Below the pieces are notes generated by a model, which was not told the origin of the DNA, ran no database searches, and saw nothing but the letters and a program-made list of their open reading frames with translations. 35,756 nucleotides of DNA from Microbacterium testaceum (lineage in GTDB: Bacteria > Actinomycetota > Actinomycetes > Actinomycetales > Microbacteriaceae), in NCBI RefSeq assembly GCF_001476285.1, contig NZ_LDRU01000008.1, positions 1 to 35,756 on the forward strand, written 5' to 3'. Shown here piece after piece: positions 23,255 through 31,697 of this stretch. The position numbers and the translations under genes are program-made. Position 1 is the stretch's first letter. Each line of letters opens with the position of its first letter.

Positions 23255-25165
23255 ATGACAGCGTCGCTGCCGCAGCCCCAAGACTCGTCCGCCCCTCGGT
23301 CGGACGGCGACGCGGTGAGCGCCGATTCCACGCCCGACACGCCCCCGACGCCGAAGCCGCGTGCGCCGCGCGCGCCTCGCACGACCACCGCGAGGGCACC
23401 GCGGACGTCGACCGCTCGCACGCCGCGCAAGCCCGCGTCGACGGCCGACACGCCGGAGGCGAGCGAAACCGGTAGTTCGTCCGTTGCTCCGCGCGTGACG
23501 AAGAAGCCGGCGGCGAAGAAGCCCGCCACGCCGCGTAAGCCCGCGGCACCTCGCAAGCCCGCGGCTCCGCGCAAGACCGCAGCATCTCGGCCGGCTCCGT
23601 CGACGGCGGCGGCTGCCGCCGAGACCACATCGACTCCCGCGCTGCCCGACGACATCGTCATTCCTCCGCGCCCGCCGCTTCCGGTCCCGGCTCCCCGCGT
23701 CGAGGATGCGCGCTCCGCTGACGACTCAGCGTCCACGAGCGATGCCGGTGAAGAGTCGCCGTCAGCCGGGGCTGCGGTCGAACCTGTGACGCCGACGGAC
23801 GTCGCACCCGACGAGCAGACCCCTGCGGATGCTGTGGCGGAAGACTCTGCGCCCGCTGACGCCGCACCCGACGATGAGGCTCCCACCGAGCAGGCTCCGA
23901 CGGATGCGGCGGCGGATCCGGTTGCCGCTGACACCGCACCCGAAGACCCGACTCCCGCCGACGTCGCGATCGAAGAGCCCGTCGTCGCCGACGACCAGGC
24001 CGTCGTCGCTGACGCAGAGCCGCTCGTCGACGAGTCGGCGGACGATGCCGCGACGACCGTCGAGGCTCTCATCGCCGACCCGGTCGACACCTCGGTCGAC
24101 ACCCCCGTCGAAGATCCCACCCCCGCAGATGTCGCCGTCGAGGAGCCCGCACTCGTCGACGAGGGCGACGGTGACCCCGATGCCGGCGCGGCGGCCGTGT
24201 CGCACCCCGTCGAGGAGCCTTCGCCGGGGCCTGACGATGCGCTCGACGAGCTGCTCACGACCGAGACCGACGAGCCTGCTTCCGGCGATCGTGTCGATGA
24301 GTCCGTGGACGCGGACGAAGAGCCGACCGCCGCGACGTCCACGGGCGCCGCAATCGGCGCCGCGGCGCTCGACGGCGCCCCCTCATCGACGGACGCCGAC
24401 GAGGCCATCCCGGCTCTCGCTCTCCGCAACGTGACCAAGACCTTCGGTGAACTCCGCGCCGTCGACGGTATCGACCTGACGATCCCCGCGGGATCGTTCT
24501 ACGGCCTCGTGGGTCCGAACGGTGCCGGCAAGACGACCACGCTGTCGATCATCGCGGGGCTCCTGCGGGCCGACGCGGGAACGGTCTCGATCAACGGCGT
24601 CGACGCCGCGAAGAACTCGCGCGCGGCGAAGAAGATGATCGGCGTGCTGCCGGACCGCCTCCGCACGTTCGATCGCCTCACCGGGCGTCAGCTTCTGTCT
24701 TACTACGGGGCCCTGCGCGGTCTACCTGCCGCTCTCGTCGAGAGTCGATCGGCCGACCTCGCGCGTGCCTTCGATCTGGTCGATGCCCTCGCGCGCCCCG
24801 TGTCCGATTACTCGGCCGGCATGACGAAGAAGGTCATGCTCGCCGGTGCGATGATCCACTCGCCCCGACTCCTGGTGCTCGACGAGCCCTTCGAAGCGGT
24901 CGACCCGGTCTCGAGTGCGGTGATCCTCGACATCCTCGGCGCCTACGTCGGCCACGGCGGAACGGTCATCCTCTCCAGCCACGGAATGGAACTGGTGGAG
25001 CGCGTGTGCTCGCGCGTCGCGGTCATCGTGTCGGGGCAGGTCCTCGCCGAGGGCACGGTCGACGAGGTACGGGGCGAGGCCAGCCTCGAACAGCGCTTCC
25101 TCGAGCTCGCGGGCGGTCTCGGCGACGTGGAGGGCCTGGAGTGGTTGCACACGTTCTCCGGCTGA
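23255..25165 (+). CDS. ABC transporter ATPase with very long low-complexity N-terminus
   Basis: The 636-residue protein contains an ordinary exporter ATPase only from about residue 387. That part has Walker A GPNGAGKTTT (K426), a Q-loop position reading GVLPDRL, a degenerate signature YSAGMTKK, Walker B LLVLDEPF and the H-switch SSHGME. The first 385 residues are disordered. Residues about 30-115 are basic and Pro/Ala/Lys/Arg-rich (KKPAAKKPATPRKPAAPRK), resembling histone-H1-like tails, and about 140-370 are acidic and Pro/Ala/Asp/Glu/Thr-rich. A 13-residue element EDPTPADVAxEEP recurs at 230-242 and 286-298 with different codons. The partner permease overlaps downstream. Substrate unknown. 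Confidence 0.88.
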   Translation: MTASLPQPQDSSAPRSDGDAVSADSTPDTPPTPKPRAPRAPRTTTARAPRTSTARTPRKPASTADTPEASETGSSSVAPRVTKKPAAKKPATPRKPAAPRKPAAPRKTAASRPAPSTAAAAAETTSTPALPDDIVIPPRPPLPVPAPRVEDARSADDSASTSDAGEESPSAGAAVEPVTPTDVAPDEQTPADAVAEDSAPADAAPDDEAPTEQAPTDAAADPVAADTAPEDPTPADVAIEEPVVADDQAVVADAEPLVDESADDAATTVEALIADPVDTSVDTPVEDPTPADVAVEEPALVDEGDGDPDAGAAAVSHPVEEPSPGPDDALDELLTTETDEPASGDRVDESVDADEEPTAATSTGAAIGAAALDGAPSSTDADEAIPALALRNVTKTFGELRAVDGIDLTIPAGSFYGLVGPNGAGKTTTLSIIAGLLRADAGTVSINGVDAAKNSRAAKKMIGVLPDRLRTFDRLTGRQLLSYYGALRGLPAALVESRSADLARAFDLVDALARPVSDYSAGMTKKVMLAGAMIHSPRLLVLDEPFEAVDPVSSAVILDILGAYVGHGGTVILSSHGMELVERVCSRVAVIVSGQVLAEGTVDEVRGEASLEQRFLELAGGLGDVEGLEWLHTFSG

Positions 25166-26703
25166 GGCTGGCCATGATGCTCGGTGCCCTGAGGGGCGAC
25201 CGAGACGACGTCCTCCGCCGAGTAGTGGGCCTCGTGCTGCTCGTCGCGGGCACCGTTTTCGCGGCCGTCAACGCAAGCGGGCTGGGTGAGGTCGATCGCC
25301 TCACCGCCGGCGTGGTCACGGTCCTCGCGGGTTCCGCGATCACGCTCGGGTTCGCGGTCGCACCGCCGGTCACGGCATCCGTCGATCCCCTCGATCCACG
25401 TCGGTTCGCCGTCGTCGGACCGGAGCCTCGACCCCTTGCCGGTGCGTTGCTGCTCGCCGGCTTCCTGAGCGTCCCGGTTTTCGCGGTGCTGGTGCTCGCC
25501 GTCAGCGTCGCGATCGCGTGGAGCGAGCAGGGCGTGGGGGCTCTCGCGAGCGTCGTGTCGATCGTGCTCGGGCTCACGACGTGCGTGCTGCTCGCGCGCG
25601 TCAGCATGGCGCTCGGCGCCCTGGTGAAGCGTCCCCGGCAGTCGCGCGAGCTGGCGGGTGTCTACCTCGTCGCCGTGCTCGTGGTGGTCGTGCCCGTCGC
25701 GGTCTTCCTCGGCTCCCTCGAGTGGCGAGGGACCGTCCCTTCACAGTTGGTGTCCGCCGCCGAGGCCCTGGCCTGGACGCCCGTGGGGGCGGCATGGGGG
25801 ATCGCTCTCGCGCCGACGCCGGGTGCCGCCGTCGGGAGTGCTGTCGTGGCTGTCGCCACGGTCGCCGCTCTCACGGCGGTGTGGTTCATCCTGGTCCGCA
25901 TCCTGCTCACGACCACGCCGCGGCCGGTGGCCGTGCGCGAACGAGGCGGTCTCGGCTGGTTCGCTCTGCTCCCCGGTACCCCGGGGGGTGCCGTCGCCGC
26001 GCGCAGCCTGTCGTACTGGCTGCGGGATCGCCGATACCTCGTCAACATCGTGGTCGTGCCGATCGCGGCCGTGCTGTCCATGGTCCCTCTCGTCGTGGCG
26101 GGTGTTCCTCTCGAGATGGCGGCGCTCCTGCCGGTGCCGATCATGGCGCTGTTCTTCGGATGGCTGCCCCACAACGACCTCGCGTACGACTCGACCGCCC
26201 TGTGGATGCACATCGCCAGCGGCGTCCGTGGTCTGTCCGACCGGATTGGGCGACTGGTGCCGGTGCTCCTCATCGGGCTCCCCATCCTCGCGGTCTCGAT
26301 CCCGTTGGCGATCGTCGCTCACGGGCGATGGGCGTTCCTCCCCGCGCTGATCGGCGTCTGCGCTGCGCTGTTCCTGTCGGGTCTGGGCCTGTCGAGCATC
26401 TCCTCGGTCGTCGCGCCCTACGCCGTGTCCCGGCCCGGCGACAGCCCTTTCCAGCAGCCTCAGCGCACCGGTTCCGGCGGGGTGATCGCGCAGGCGCTCG
26501 TCATGCTCGGCTCGCTCCTCGCCGCGTCGCCGGCGATCTGGCTCGCCGGGCGGGCGTTGGCCTCCGACACGGAAGACGCTGTCGGTGCGCTCTGGGCCGG
26601 CCTGACGGCCGGAGTGATCGTCCTGGTGGTCGGCATCGCGGTCGGCGCGTTCCTGTTCGAGCGCCGCGGAACGCGTCTGATGGAGTTCGCCGAAGCCACC
26701 TGA
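25141..26703 (+). CDS. ABC exporter membrane protein
   Basis: The 520-residue permease has about 10-12 hydrophobic helices (for example VVGLVLLVAGTVFAAV and LLVLAVSVAIA) separated by short charged loops. The first residues VVAHVLRLRLAMMLGALRGDRDD match the start of actinobacterial two-component exporters. GTG at 25141 overlaps the ATPase gene by 25 bases; ATG at 25174 is an alternative. Together they form a two-gene exporter with one permease that may homodimerise. Substrate unknown. Confidence 0.83.
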   Translation: MVAHVLRLRLAMMLGALRGDRDDVLRRVVGLVLLVAGTVFAAVNASGLGEVDRLTAGVVTVLAGSAITLGFAVAPPVTASVDPLDPRRFAVVGPEPRPLAGALLLAGFLSVPVFAVLVLAVSVAIAWSEQGVGALASVVSIVLGLTTCVLLARVSMALGALVKRPRQSRELAGVYLVAVLVVVVPVAVFLGSLEWRGTVPSQLVSAAEALAWTPVGAAWGIALAPTPGAAVGSAVVAVATVAALTAVWFILVRILLTTTPRPVAVRERGGLGWFALLPGTPGGAVAARSLSYWLRDRRYLVNIVVVPIAAVLSMVPLVVAGVPLEMAALLPVPIMALFFGWLPHNDLAYDSTALWMHIASGVRGLSDRIGRLVPVLLIGLPILAVSIPLAIVAHGRWAFLPALIGVCAALFLSGLGLSSISSVVAPYAVSRPGDSPFQQPQRTGSGGVIAQALVMLGSLLAASPAIWLAGRALASDTEDAVGALWAGLTAGVIVLVVGIAVGAFLFERRGTRLMEFAEAT

Positions 26704-26749
26704 TCGATCGTCGTCGGGCGGGACCGGTCCGCACGGTGCGCTCCGCGGC

Positions 26750-26755
26750 TACACT
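26750..26755 (+). promoter_or_regulatory. -10 hexamer TACACT of the DUF3039 gene
   Basis: TACACT lies 8 bases before the ATG at 26764, giving a leader of at most one or two bases. No separate ribosome-binding site fits between them. Confidence 0.45.
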
Positions 26756-26763
26756 GGCAGACC

Positions 26764-27030
26764 ATGAGCACGCCTCTCGACAGTCCTGACAGCGGGGGCC
26801 TTGCGACCCTGGATCGTGAGCTCGAGGAGCTCATCCGCGAAGAGAACATCGAGCCGGGTGACCATGAGCGCTTCTCGCACTACGTCAAGAAGGACAAGAT
26901 CCTCGAGTCCGCTCTCACCGGGAAGCCGGTGCGTGCGCTGTGCGGCAAGAAGTGGACTCCGGGTCGCGACCCCGAGAAGTTCCCGGTGTGCCCGCAGTGC
27001 AAAGAGATCTACGAGTCGCTGACCAAGTAG
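26764..27030 (+). CDS. DUF3039 domain protein (small zinc-type protein)
   Basis: The 88-residue protein has an acidic N-terminal half with ERFSHYVKKDKI and a C-terminal RALCGKKW...FPVCPQCKEIY that contains three Cys in a zinc-ribbon-like arrangement. This matches the DUF3039 family, widespread in actinobacteria and often near nicotinate phosphoribosyltransferase. Function is not known. A 17-base tandem repeat starts at its stop codon. Confidence 0.85.
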   Translation: MSTPLDSPDSGGLATLDRELEELIREENIEPGDHERFSHYVKKDKILESALTGKPVRALCGKKWTPGRDPEKFPVCPQCKEIYESLTK

Positions 27031-27056
27031 CGGCTGAGCTCGAGTAGCGGCTGAGC
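27027..27056 (+). repeat. Tandem duplication at the DUF3039 stop codon
   Basis: GTAGCGGCTGAGC occurs at 27027-27039 and again at 27044-27056 (period 17), duplicating the stop region. The second copy forms the left arm of the following terminator. Confidence 0.5.
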
Positions 27057-27081
27057 CGCCCGTTCCCGCGCGGCTTCAGCC
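27049..27081. terminator. Bidirectional terminator between convergent genes
   Basis: GGCTGAGCCGC (27049-27059) pairs with GCGGCTTCAGCC (27070-27081) with one bulged T and a loop of about 10 bases. It lies between the convergent DUF3039 and pncB genes, and its right arm includes the pncB stop codon. Confidence 0.6.
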
Positions 27082-28410
27082 CCTTGGCGTCGCCTCGCGG
27101 TACTCCGTCGCCAGGGCGGGGTCGGCCTTGCTGAGAGCGAGCGCTCGCACGGGGAGCTCCTCGCGCACGCGCGCGTGATGAGCCCGTGCGGCCTCGACGC
27201 CGCTGGGGCCGAGGGCTGCGGCATCCGCTTGTCCGTCCACCATGAGCGCGACCTGCAGTGCCCGCGCGTCCGGGTGCTCGGCGGCGGTGGCAAGTTCTTC
27301 GAAGCCGTCGCTGACGATGATGAGCTCCGACGTGGCCGTGCCCTGATCGAGCGTCCGGAAAGCGGCTTTACGGCCCCCGTGCGACGCCTTCTGCGTCGAC
27401 GCCTTCGCGACGGCGACCCACGATCCGTCGGCTGCTTCGCGGGCGACGAGCTTGAAGACGAGGCCCGCCGTTGGAACCCCCGAGCCGGTGGCCACCGAGG
27501 TGCCGACGCCGTACGAGCCGACGGGGGAGGCCGCGAGGGCCGCGAGGGCGTATTCGTCCAGGTCGCTCGTGACGGTGATCCGTGTTCGGGTGGCGCCGAG
27601 CTCGTCGAGGAGGGCGCGCACCTCGCCCGCGACGATGGGGAGGTCGCCCGAATCGATGCGGACGCCGCCGAGCTCCGTTCCCGCCACGCGGACCGCGGTG
27701 CGGACCCCCTCCGCGATGTCGTAGGTGTCGATCAGCAGGGTCGTGTCGGTGCCGAGCGCCTCGATCTGGGAGCGGAAGGCGTCCTCTTCGCTGTCGTGGA
27801 GAAGCGTCCAGGCGTGCGCCGCGGTCCCCATGGTCGGTACGCCCCAGCGCCGGCCGGCTTCGAGATTGCTCGTCGCGGAGAAGCCCGCGATGTAGGCGGC
27901 GCGGGCCGCGGCGACCGCGGCCTCCTCGCTCGCACGCCGCGAGCCCATCTCGGCCAGGGGACGGTCACCGGCGGCCACGCTCATGCGCGCCGCGGCCGTC
28001 GCGACGGCCGAGTCGTAGTTCAGGATGCTGAGGGCCAGGGTCTCGAGAACCACAGCATCGGCGAACGTGCCCTCGATCGTCAGCAGCGGCGATCCCGGGA
28101 AGTAGACCTCGCCCTCGCGGTACCCGGTCACCGACCCGGTGAAGCGGTAGTCGGCGAGGTGGTCGATGGTCGTGGCATCCACGATCCGGTTGTCGCGCAG
28201 GAACCGGAGCTCGTCGTCGCCGAAGCGGAAGTCCTGAATGGCGTCGAGGAGTCTGCCGGTGCCGGCGACGACACCGAAGCGGCGGCCGCCGGACAGTCGG
28301 CGCCCGAACACCTCGAACACGCAGCGCCTCGTCGCCGTGCCGTCGCGGAGGGCCGCGTCGAGCATCGTGAGTTCGTAGCGGTCGGTGTGCAGGGCGGTGC
28401 TACGCGTCAT
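27076..28410 (-). CDS. pncB: Nicotinate phosphoribosyltransferase
   Basis: This NAD-salvage enzyme joins nicotinate with PRPP to give nicotinate mononucleotide. The 444-residue protein starts with the typical TDRYELTMLDAAL, has FTGSVTGYREGEVYFPGSPLL, AEMGSRRASEEAA, the active-site MGTAAHAW, and the phosphoribosyl-binding VRIDSGDL. The order and length match the family. The ATG at 28410 lies 6 bases after TAGGCT. It is convergent with DUF3039 and divergent from murI, an arrangement common in this lineage. Confidence 0.93.
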   Translation of the reverse strand: MTRSTALHTDRYELTMLDAALRDGTATRRCVFEVFGRRLSGGRRFGVVAGTGRLLDAIQDFRFGDDELRFLRDNRIVDATTIDHLADYRFTGSVTGYREGEVYFPGSPLLTIEGTFADAVVLETLALSILNYDSAVATAAARMSVAAGDRPLAEMGSRRASEEAAVAAARAAYIAGFSATSNLEAGRRWGVPTMGTAAHAWTLLHDSEEDAFRSQIEALGTDTTLLIDTYDIAEGVRTAVRVAGTELGGVRIDSGDLPIVAGEVRALLDELGATRTRITVTSDLDEYALAALAASPVGSYGVGTSVATGSGVPTAGLVFKLVAREAADGSWVAVAKASTQKASHGGRKAAFRTLDQGTATSELIIVSDGFEELATAAEHPDARALQVALMVDGQADAAALGPSGVEAARAHHARVREELPVRALALSKADPALATEYREATPRG

Positions 28411-28416
28411 GGCGTC

Positions 28417-28422
28417 AGCCTA
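28417..28422 (-). promoter_or_regulatory. Leaderless-type -10 hexamer TAGGCT of pncB
   Basis: On the minus strand TAGGCT is followed by exactly 6 bases and then the pncB ATG, suggesting transcription starts at the start codon. Confidence 0.5.
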
Positions 28423-28461
28423 TTGCCGTCGCAGGTTCGTGCCGGCGCGCCGCGGCGCCGT

Positions 28462-28543
28462 GCGAAACTCCTGAGTTCTCGATCGATTCGTGCAGCAGAA
28501 CGTGGACGTCGCCGCATCGAACCCCCGTTCTCAGGAGTTTCGC
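28462..28543. repeat. Long-spaced inverted repeat (REP- or MITE-like element)
   Basis: GCGAAACTCCTGAG (28462-28475) and its exact complement (28530-28543) flank a 54-base spacer. Beyond the perfect arms CCGTG/CACGG still pair after a 2-base slip, and both ends resemble GTGCCGGC. The element fills most of the gap between divergent pncB and murI. Confidence 0.55.
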
Positions 28544-28586
28544 CCACGGGGCGGCCGGGCACCGCGGCCGCGCGACGACCGACGGG

Positions 28587-28592
28587 TAGGCT
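28587..28592 (+). promoter_or_regulatory. -10 hexamer TAGGCT of the murI gene
   Basis: TAGGCT lies 8 bases upstream of the murI ATG, giving a near-leaderless transcript. It is the same hexamer as used for divergent pncB. Confidence 0.45.
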
Positions 28593-28600
28593 GAGTCGCG

Positions 28601-29419
28601 ATGAATGACGCGCCGATCGGGATCTTCGACTCGGGGGTCGGCGGTCTCACCGTCGCCCGGGCCGTGTCGGCACAGCTGCCGCGCGAGTCGATCCTCTACA
28701 TCGGCGACACCGCGCGCTCGCCCTACGGCCCGAAGCCCATCGCCGATGTCCGCAAGTACGCGCTCGAGGTGCTCGACACCCTCGTCGAGCAGGGCGTGAA
28801 GATGCTCGTCATCGCGTGCAACACCGCGTCGGCCGCAATGCTCCGCGATGCGCGTGAGCGGTACGACGTGCCGGTCGTCGAGGTCATCGGGCCCGCCGTG
28901 CGTACCGCGATGTCGACCACGCGCAACGGCCGCATCGGGGTGATCGGCACCGTCGGCACGATCGGTTCGCGCGCCTACCAGGACATGCTCGAGGTCAACG
29001 AGCGCCTGACAGTCTTCGCCGAGGCGTGCCCGCGTTTCGTCGAGTTCGTCGAGGCGGGGGTCACCGACTCGCCCGAGGTCCTCGCCACGGCCGAGCAGTA
29101 CCTCGCTCCTCTCCGTCACGCCGGTGTCGACACCCTCGTGCTCGGCTGCACCCACTACCCGTTCCTCGAGGGAGCCATCAGCTACGTGATGGGACCCGAG
29201 GTCAGCCTCGTCTCGAGCGACAGCGAGACCGCGAAGGACGTCTACCGTCAGCTCGTCTCGCGCGACCTGCTCGCGAGTCCGGATGCCGTCCCCACCTCCC
29301 ACTACGAGGCCACCGGCTCCTCGGCCGACGACTTCGTGCGACTGGCCCACCGCCTCATGGGCCGCGAGGTGCGCGACGTGCAGCTCGTGCAGACCGGCGC
29401 CATCGACCTGCCGCGCTGA
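28601..29419 (+). CDS. murI: Glutamate racemase
   Basis: This enzyme interconverts L- and D-glutamate, giving D-Glu for peptidoglycan. The 272-residue protein has the opening [13 protein letters not shown], a [13 protein letters not shown] block and both catalytic cysteines: C73 in IACNTASA and C183 in LGCTHYPF. It is the first gene of a rightward group with rph and rdgB, a gene order common in actinobacteria. Confidence 0.96.
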   Translation: MNDAPIGIFDSGVGGLTVARAVSAQLPRESILYIGDTARSPYGPKPIADVRKYALEVLDTLVEQGVKMLVIACNTASAAMLRDARERYDVPVVEVIGPAVRTAMSTTRNGRIGVIGTVGTIGSRAYQDMLEVNERLTVFAEACPRFVEFVEAGVTDSPEVLATAEQYLAPLRHAGVDTLVLGCTHYPFLEGAISYVMGPEVSLVSSDSETAKDVYRQLVSRDLLASPDAVPTSHYEATGSSADDFVRLAHRLMGREVRDVQLVQTGAIDLPR

Positions 29420-29455
29420 GGCGTGGCATCCACTCCCCGTTCCTCAGGAGGACCC

Positions 29456-30181
29456 ATGACCCGCAAAGACGGCCGTACGACCGACCAGCTCCGCCCCGTG
29501 ACGATCGAGCGCGGCTGGTCCGCGCACGCCGAGGGCTCGGCGCTCATCACGTTTGGCGGCACGAAGGTGCTGTGCACCGCCTCGTTCACCAACGGCGTGC
29601 CGCGCTGGCTGACCGGCAAGGGCAAGGGGTGGGTCACGGCCGAGTACGCGATGCTGCCGCGCGCGACGAACAGCCGCAATGACCGCGAGAGCATCAAGGG
29701 CAAGGTCGGCGGCCGCACGCACGAGATCTCGCGTCTGATCGGCCGTGCCCTCCGCGCGGTCGTCGACACCAAGGCCCTCGGCGAGAACACGATCGTCATC
29801 GACTGCGACGTGCTGCAGGCCGACGGCGGGACGCGCACCGCGGCGATCACGGGCGCGTACGTCGCCCTCGCGGATGCCATCGCCTGGGGCCGCGAGAAGA
29901 AGTTCATCGCGCAGCGTTCCGAGGTCCTCATCGACTCGGTGTCGGCCGTGTCGGTCGGGATCATCGACGGCGAGCCGATGCTCGATCTCGCCTACGTCGA
30001 GGACGTGCGCGCCGAGACCGACATGAACGTCGTCGTCACCGGCCGTGGGCTGTTCGTCGAGGTGCAGGGCACCGCCGAGGGCGCGCCGTTCGACAAGGCG
30101 GAGCTCGACCGTCTGCTCGAGTTGGGCGTGAACGGCTGCGCCGAGCTCCGCGGCATCCAGACCGCCGCTCTCGAGGGCTGA
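29456..30181 (+). CDS. rph: RNase PH
   Basis: This phosphorolytic 3' exoribonuclease trims tRNA precursors. The 241-residue protein begins [13 protein letters not shown], has the [19 protein letters not shown] block and [20 protein letters not shown] at the active site. AGGAGG precedes the ATG at 29456 by 4 bases; a longer in-frame start lacks such a site. It lies 36 bases after murI and 1 base before rdgB. Confidence 0.96.
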   Translation: MTRKDGRTTDQLRPVTIERGWSAHAEGSALITFGGTKVLCTASFTNGVPRWLTGKGKGWVTAEYAMLPRATNSRNDRESIKGKVGGRTHEISRLIGRALRAVVDTKALGENTIVIDCDVLQADGGTRTAAITGAYVALADAIAWGREKKFIAQRSEVLIDSVSAVSVGIIDGEPMLDLAYVEDVRAETDMNVVVTGRGLFVEVQGTAEGAPFDKAELDRLLELGVNGCAELRGIQTAALEG

Positions 30182-30182
30182 G

Positions 30183-30779
30183 ATGCCTCGCGTCGTTCTG
30201 GCCACGCACAACGCGCACAAGGTCGAGGAGTTCCAGGCGATCGTCGCCGCGGTTCGTCCCGACCTCGAGGTCGTCGGATACGACGGGCCCGAACCCGTCG
30301 AGGACGGGGTGACCTTCGCCGCGAACGCGCTCATCAAGGCGCGTGCGGCCGCGGCGCACACGGGACTGCCCGCGCTGGCCGACGACTCGGGTATCGCCGT
30401 CGACGTGCTCGGCGGATCGCCCGGGGTGTTCTCGGCGTACTGGGCGGGGCACAAGAAGGACTCGACCGCCAACCTCGAGCTGCTCCTCGACCAGCTCTCC
30501 GACGTCGCCGACCCGCACCGCACGGCGCAGTTCGTCTCGGTGATCGCGCTCGTCCGGCCTGACGGCCACGAGGACACGGTCGAGGGGCGCTGGCCCGGAC
30601 GCCTGGCGATGGCGCCCGCCGGGCCGGGTGGATTCGGATACGACCCGATCTTCCTTCCCGACGGCCAGGCGCCGGGTGAGGAGCGGACCGTGGGGGAGTG
30701 GTCCGCGGATGAGAAGAACGCGGAATCCCACCGGGCGCGGGCGTTCCGTCACCTCGTGCCCCTCTTGGAGACACTCTGA
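30183..30779 (+). CDS. rdgB: dITP/XTP pyrophosphatase (HAM1/RdgB)
   Basis: This house-cleaning enzyme hydrolyses non-canonical purine triphosphates (ITP, dITP, XTP) to monophosphates. The 198-residue protein shows the LATHNAHKVEEF opening, ANALIKARAAA, ALADDSGIAVD and GFGYDPIFLP, all HAM1-family landmarks. The ATG follows the rph stop by one base, so the two are co-transcribed and probably coupled. Confidence 0.95.
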   Translation: MPRVVLATHNAHKVEEFQAIVAAVRPDLEVVGYDGPEPVEDGVTFAANALIKARAAAAHTGLPALADDSGIAVDVLGGSPGVFSAYWAGHKKDSTANLELLLDQLSDVADPHRTAQFVSVIALVRPDGHEDTVEGRWPGRLAMAPAGPGGFGYDPIFLPDGQAPGEERTVGEWSADEKNAESHRARAFRHLVPLLETL

Positions 30780-30796
30780 CCGTGTAGGAAGGAAGC

Positions 30797-31615
30797 GTGA
30801 AGCCGCTCCCGTCGGTGTCGATCATCGTGCCTGCCTTCAACGAGGAGGCGGTGATCGCGCAGTGCCTCGAAGCGATCGTCCGGCAGACGGTTCCCGCCAC
30901 CGAGGTGCTCGTCGTCGACAACCGGTCGACGGATGGCACGCGGGCCGTGGTCGAGCGATTCATCGCGGAGCACCCGGGTTCCGGCATCCGTCTCCTGCGT
31001 CAGGACGAGCGGCAGGGTCTGGTGCCGACCCGGAACCTGGGGATGGATGCCGCGACCGGCGACGTCCTCGGACGTATCGACGCCGACACCGCGATCAAGC
31101 CCGACTGGGTCGCTCAGGTGTCGCGGGTGTTCGCGTCGGGCGAGGTCGACGCCGCCTCGGGTCCGGTCGAGTACTACGACCTGCCGCTCCGGGCTATCGG
31201 TCAGCAGATCGACGATGCGTTCCGTCGCCTCCAGGTACGTCTGGCGGGGGACTTCGTCTTCCTCTTCGGCAGCAACATGGCCGTGCGGGCAGACGCCTGG
31301 CACGACGTGCGAGAGCACCTCTGTGACGACGAAGAAGACATCATGCACGAAGACCTCGACATCGCCGTGCACCTCGCTCTCGCCGGCCGCCGCATCGGGT
31401 ACTTCTCGAACATGGTGGCCGGCATCGGAGCGCGGCGTCTCGACGACCGGCCCCGCGATTTCCGCCGGTACATCGATCGTTTCGAGAACACGTACTCGGC
31501 TCACGGCATCCGTGATGTGCGCCTGCGCGCGCCGATGGCGATCTTCCTCGGGGTGTACCCCGCGTTGCACGCGCACCGGCGGATCCAGGCGCAGCTCGCG
31601 GGACTGCGGCGCTGA
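30797..31615 (+). CDS. Glycosyltransferase family 2
   Basis: The 272-residue GT-A enzyme has VSIIVPAFNEEAVI at the start, VVDNRSTDGT, a DxD motif in GRIDADTAIKP and HEDLDIAVHLALAGRRIGY near the C-terminal catalytic base. There are no membrane helices, so it is probably cytoplasmic at the membrane surface. GTG at 30797 has AGGAAGG 4 bases upstream. It is 17 bases after rdgB, so it may belong to the same transcript. The sugar and acceptor are unknown. Confidence 0.85.
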   Translation: MKPLPSVSIIVPAFNEEAVIAQCLEAIVRQTVPATEVLVVDNRSTDGTRAVVERFIAEHPGSGIRLLRQDERQGLVPTRNLGMDAATGDVLGRIDADTAIKPDWVAQVSRVFASGEVDAASGPVEYYDLPLRAIGQQIDDAFRRLQVRLAGDFVFLFGSNMAVRADAWHDVREHLCDDEEDIMHEDLDIAVHLALAGRRIGYFSNMVAGIGARRLDDRPRDFRRYIDRFENTYSAHGIRDVRLRAPMAIFLGVYPALHAHRRIQAQLAGLRR

Positions 31616-31685
31616 GCCGTCGAGAGCGACACCCGTTCTCATTCCCGACTACCGCGAAAACACGCGGGTGATCGCGCCTCCCACC

Positions 31686-31691
31686 TAGCCT
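31686..31691 (+). promoter_or_regulatory. Leaderless-type -10 hexamer TAGCCT of the CDF gene
   Basis: TAGCCT is followed by 6 bases (GGAGCT) and then the ATG at 31698. The GGAG could be read as a ribosome-binding site, but only 2 bases would separate it from the start. Confidence 0.5.
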
Positions 31692-31697
31692 GGAGCT

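Noticed and set aside
23242..24438. Ser/Ala-rich minus-strand frame of 398 codons resembling a surface protein
   Set aside because: It is the complement of the Pro/Ala/Asp-rich N-terminus of the ABC ATPase; low complexity arises from the sense strand.
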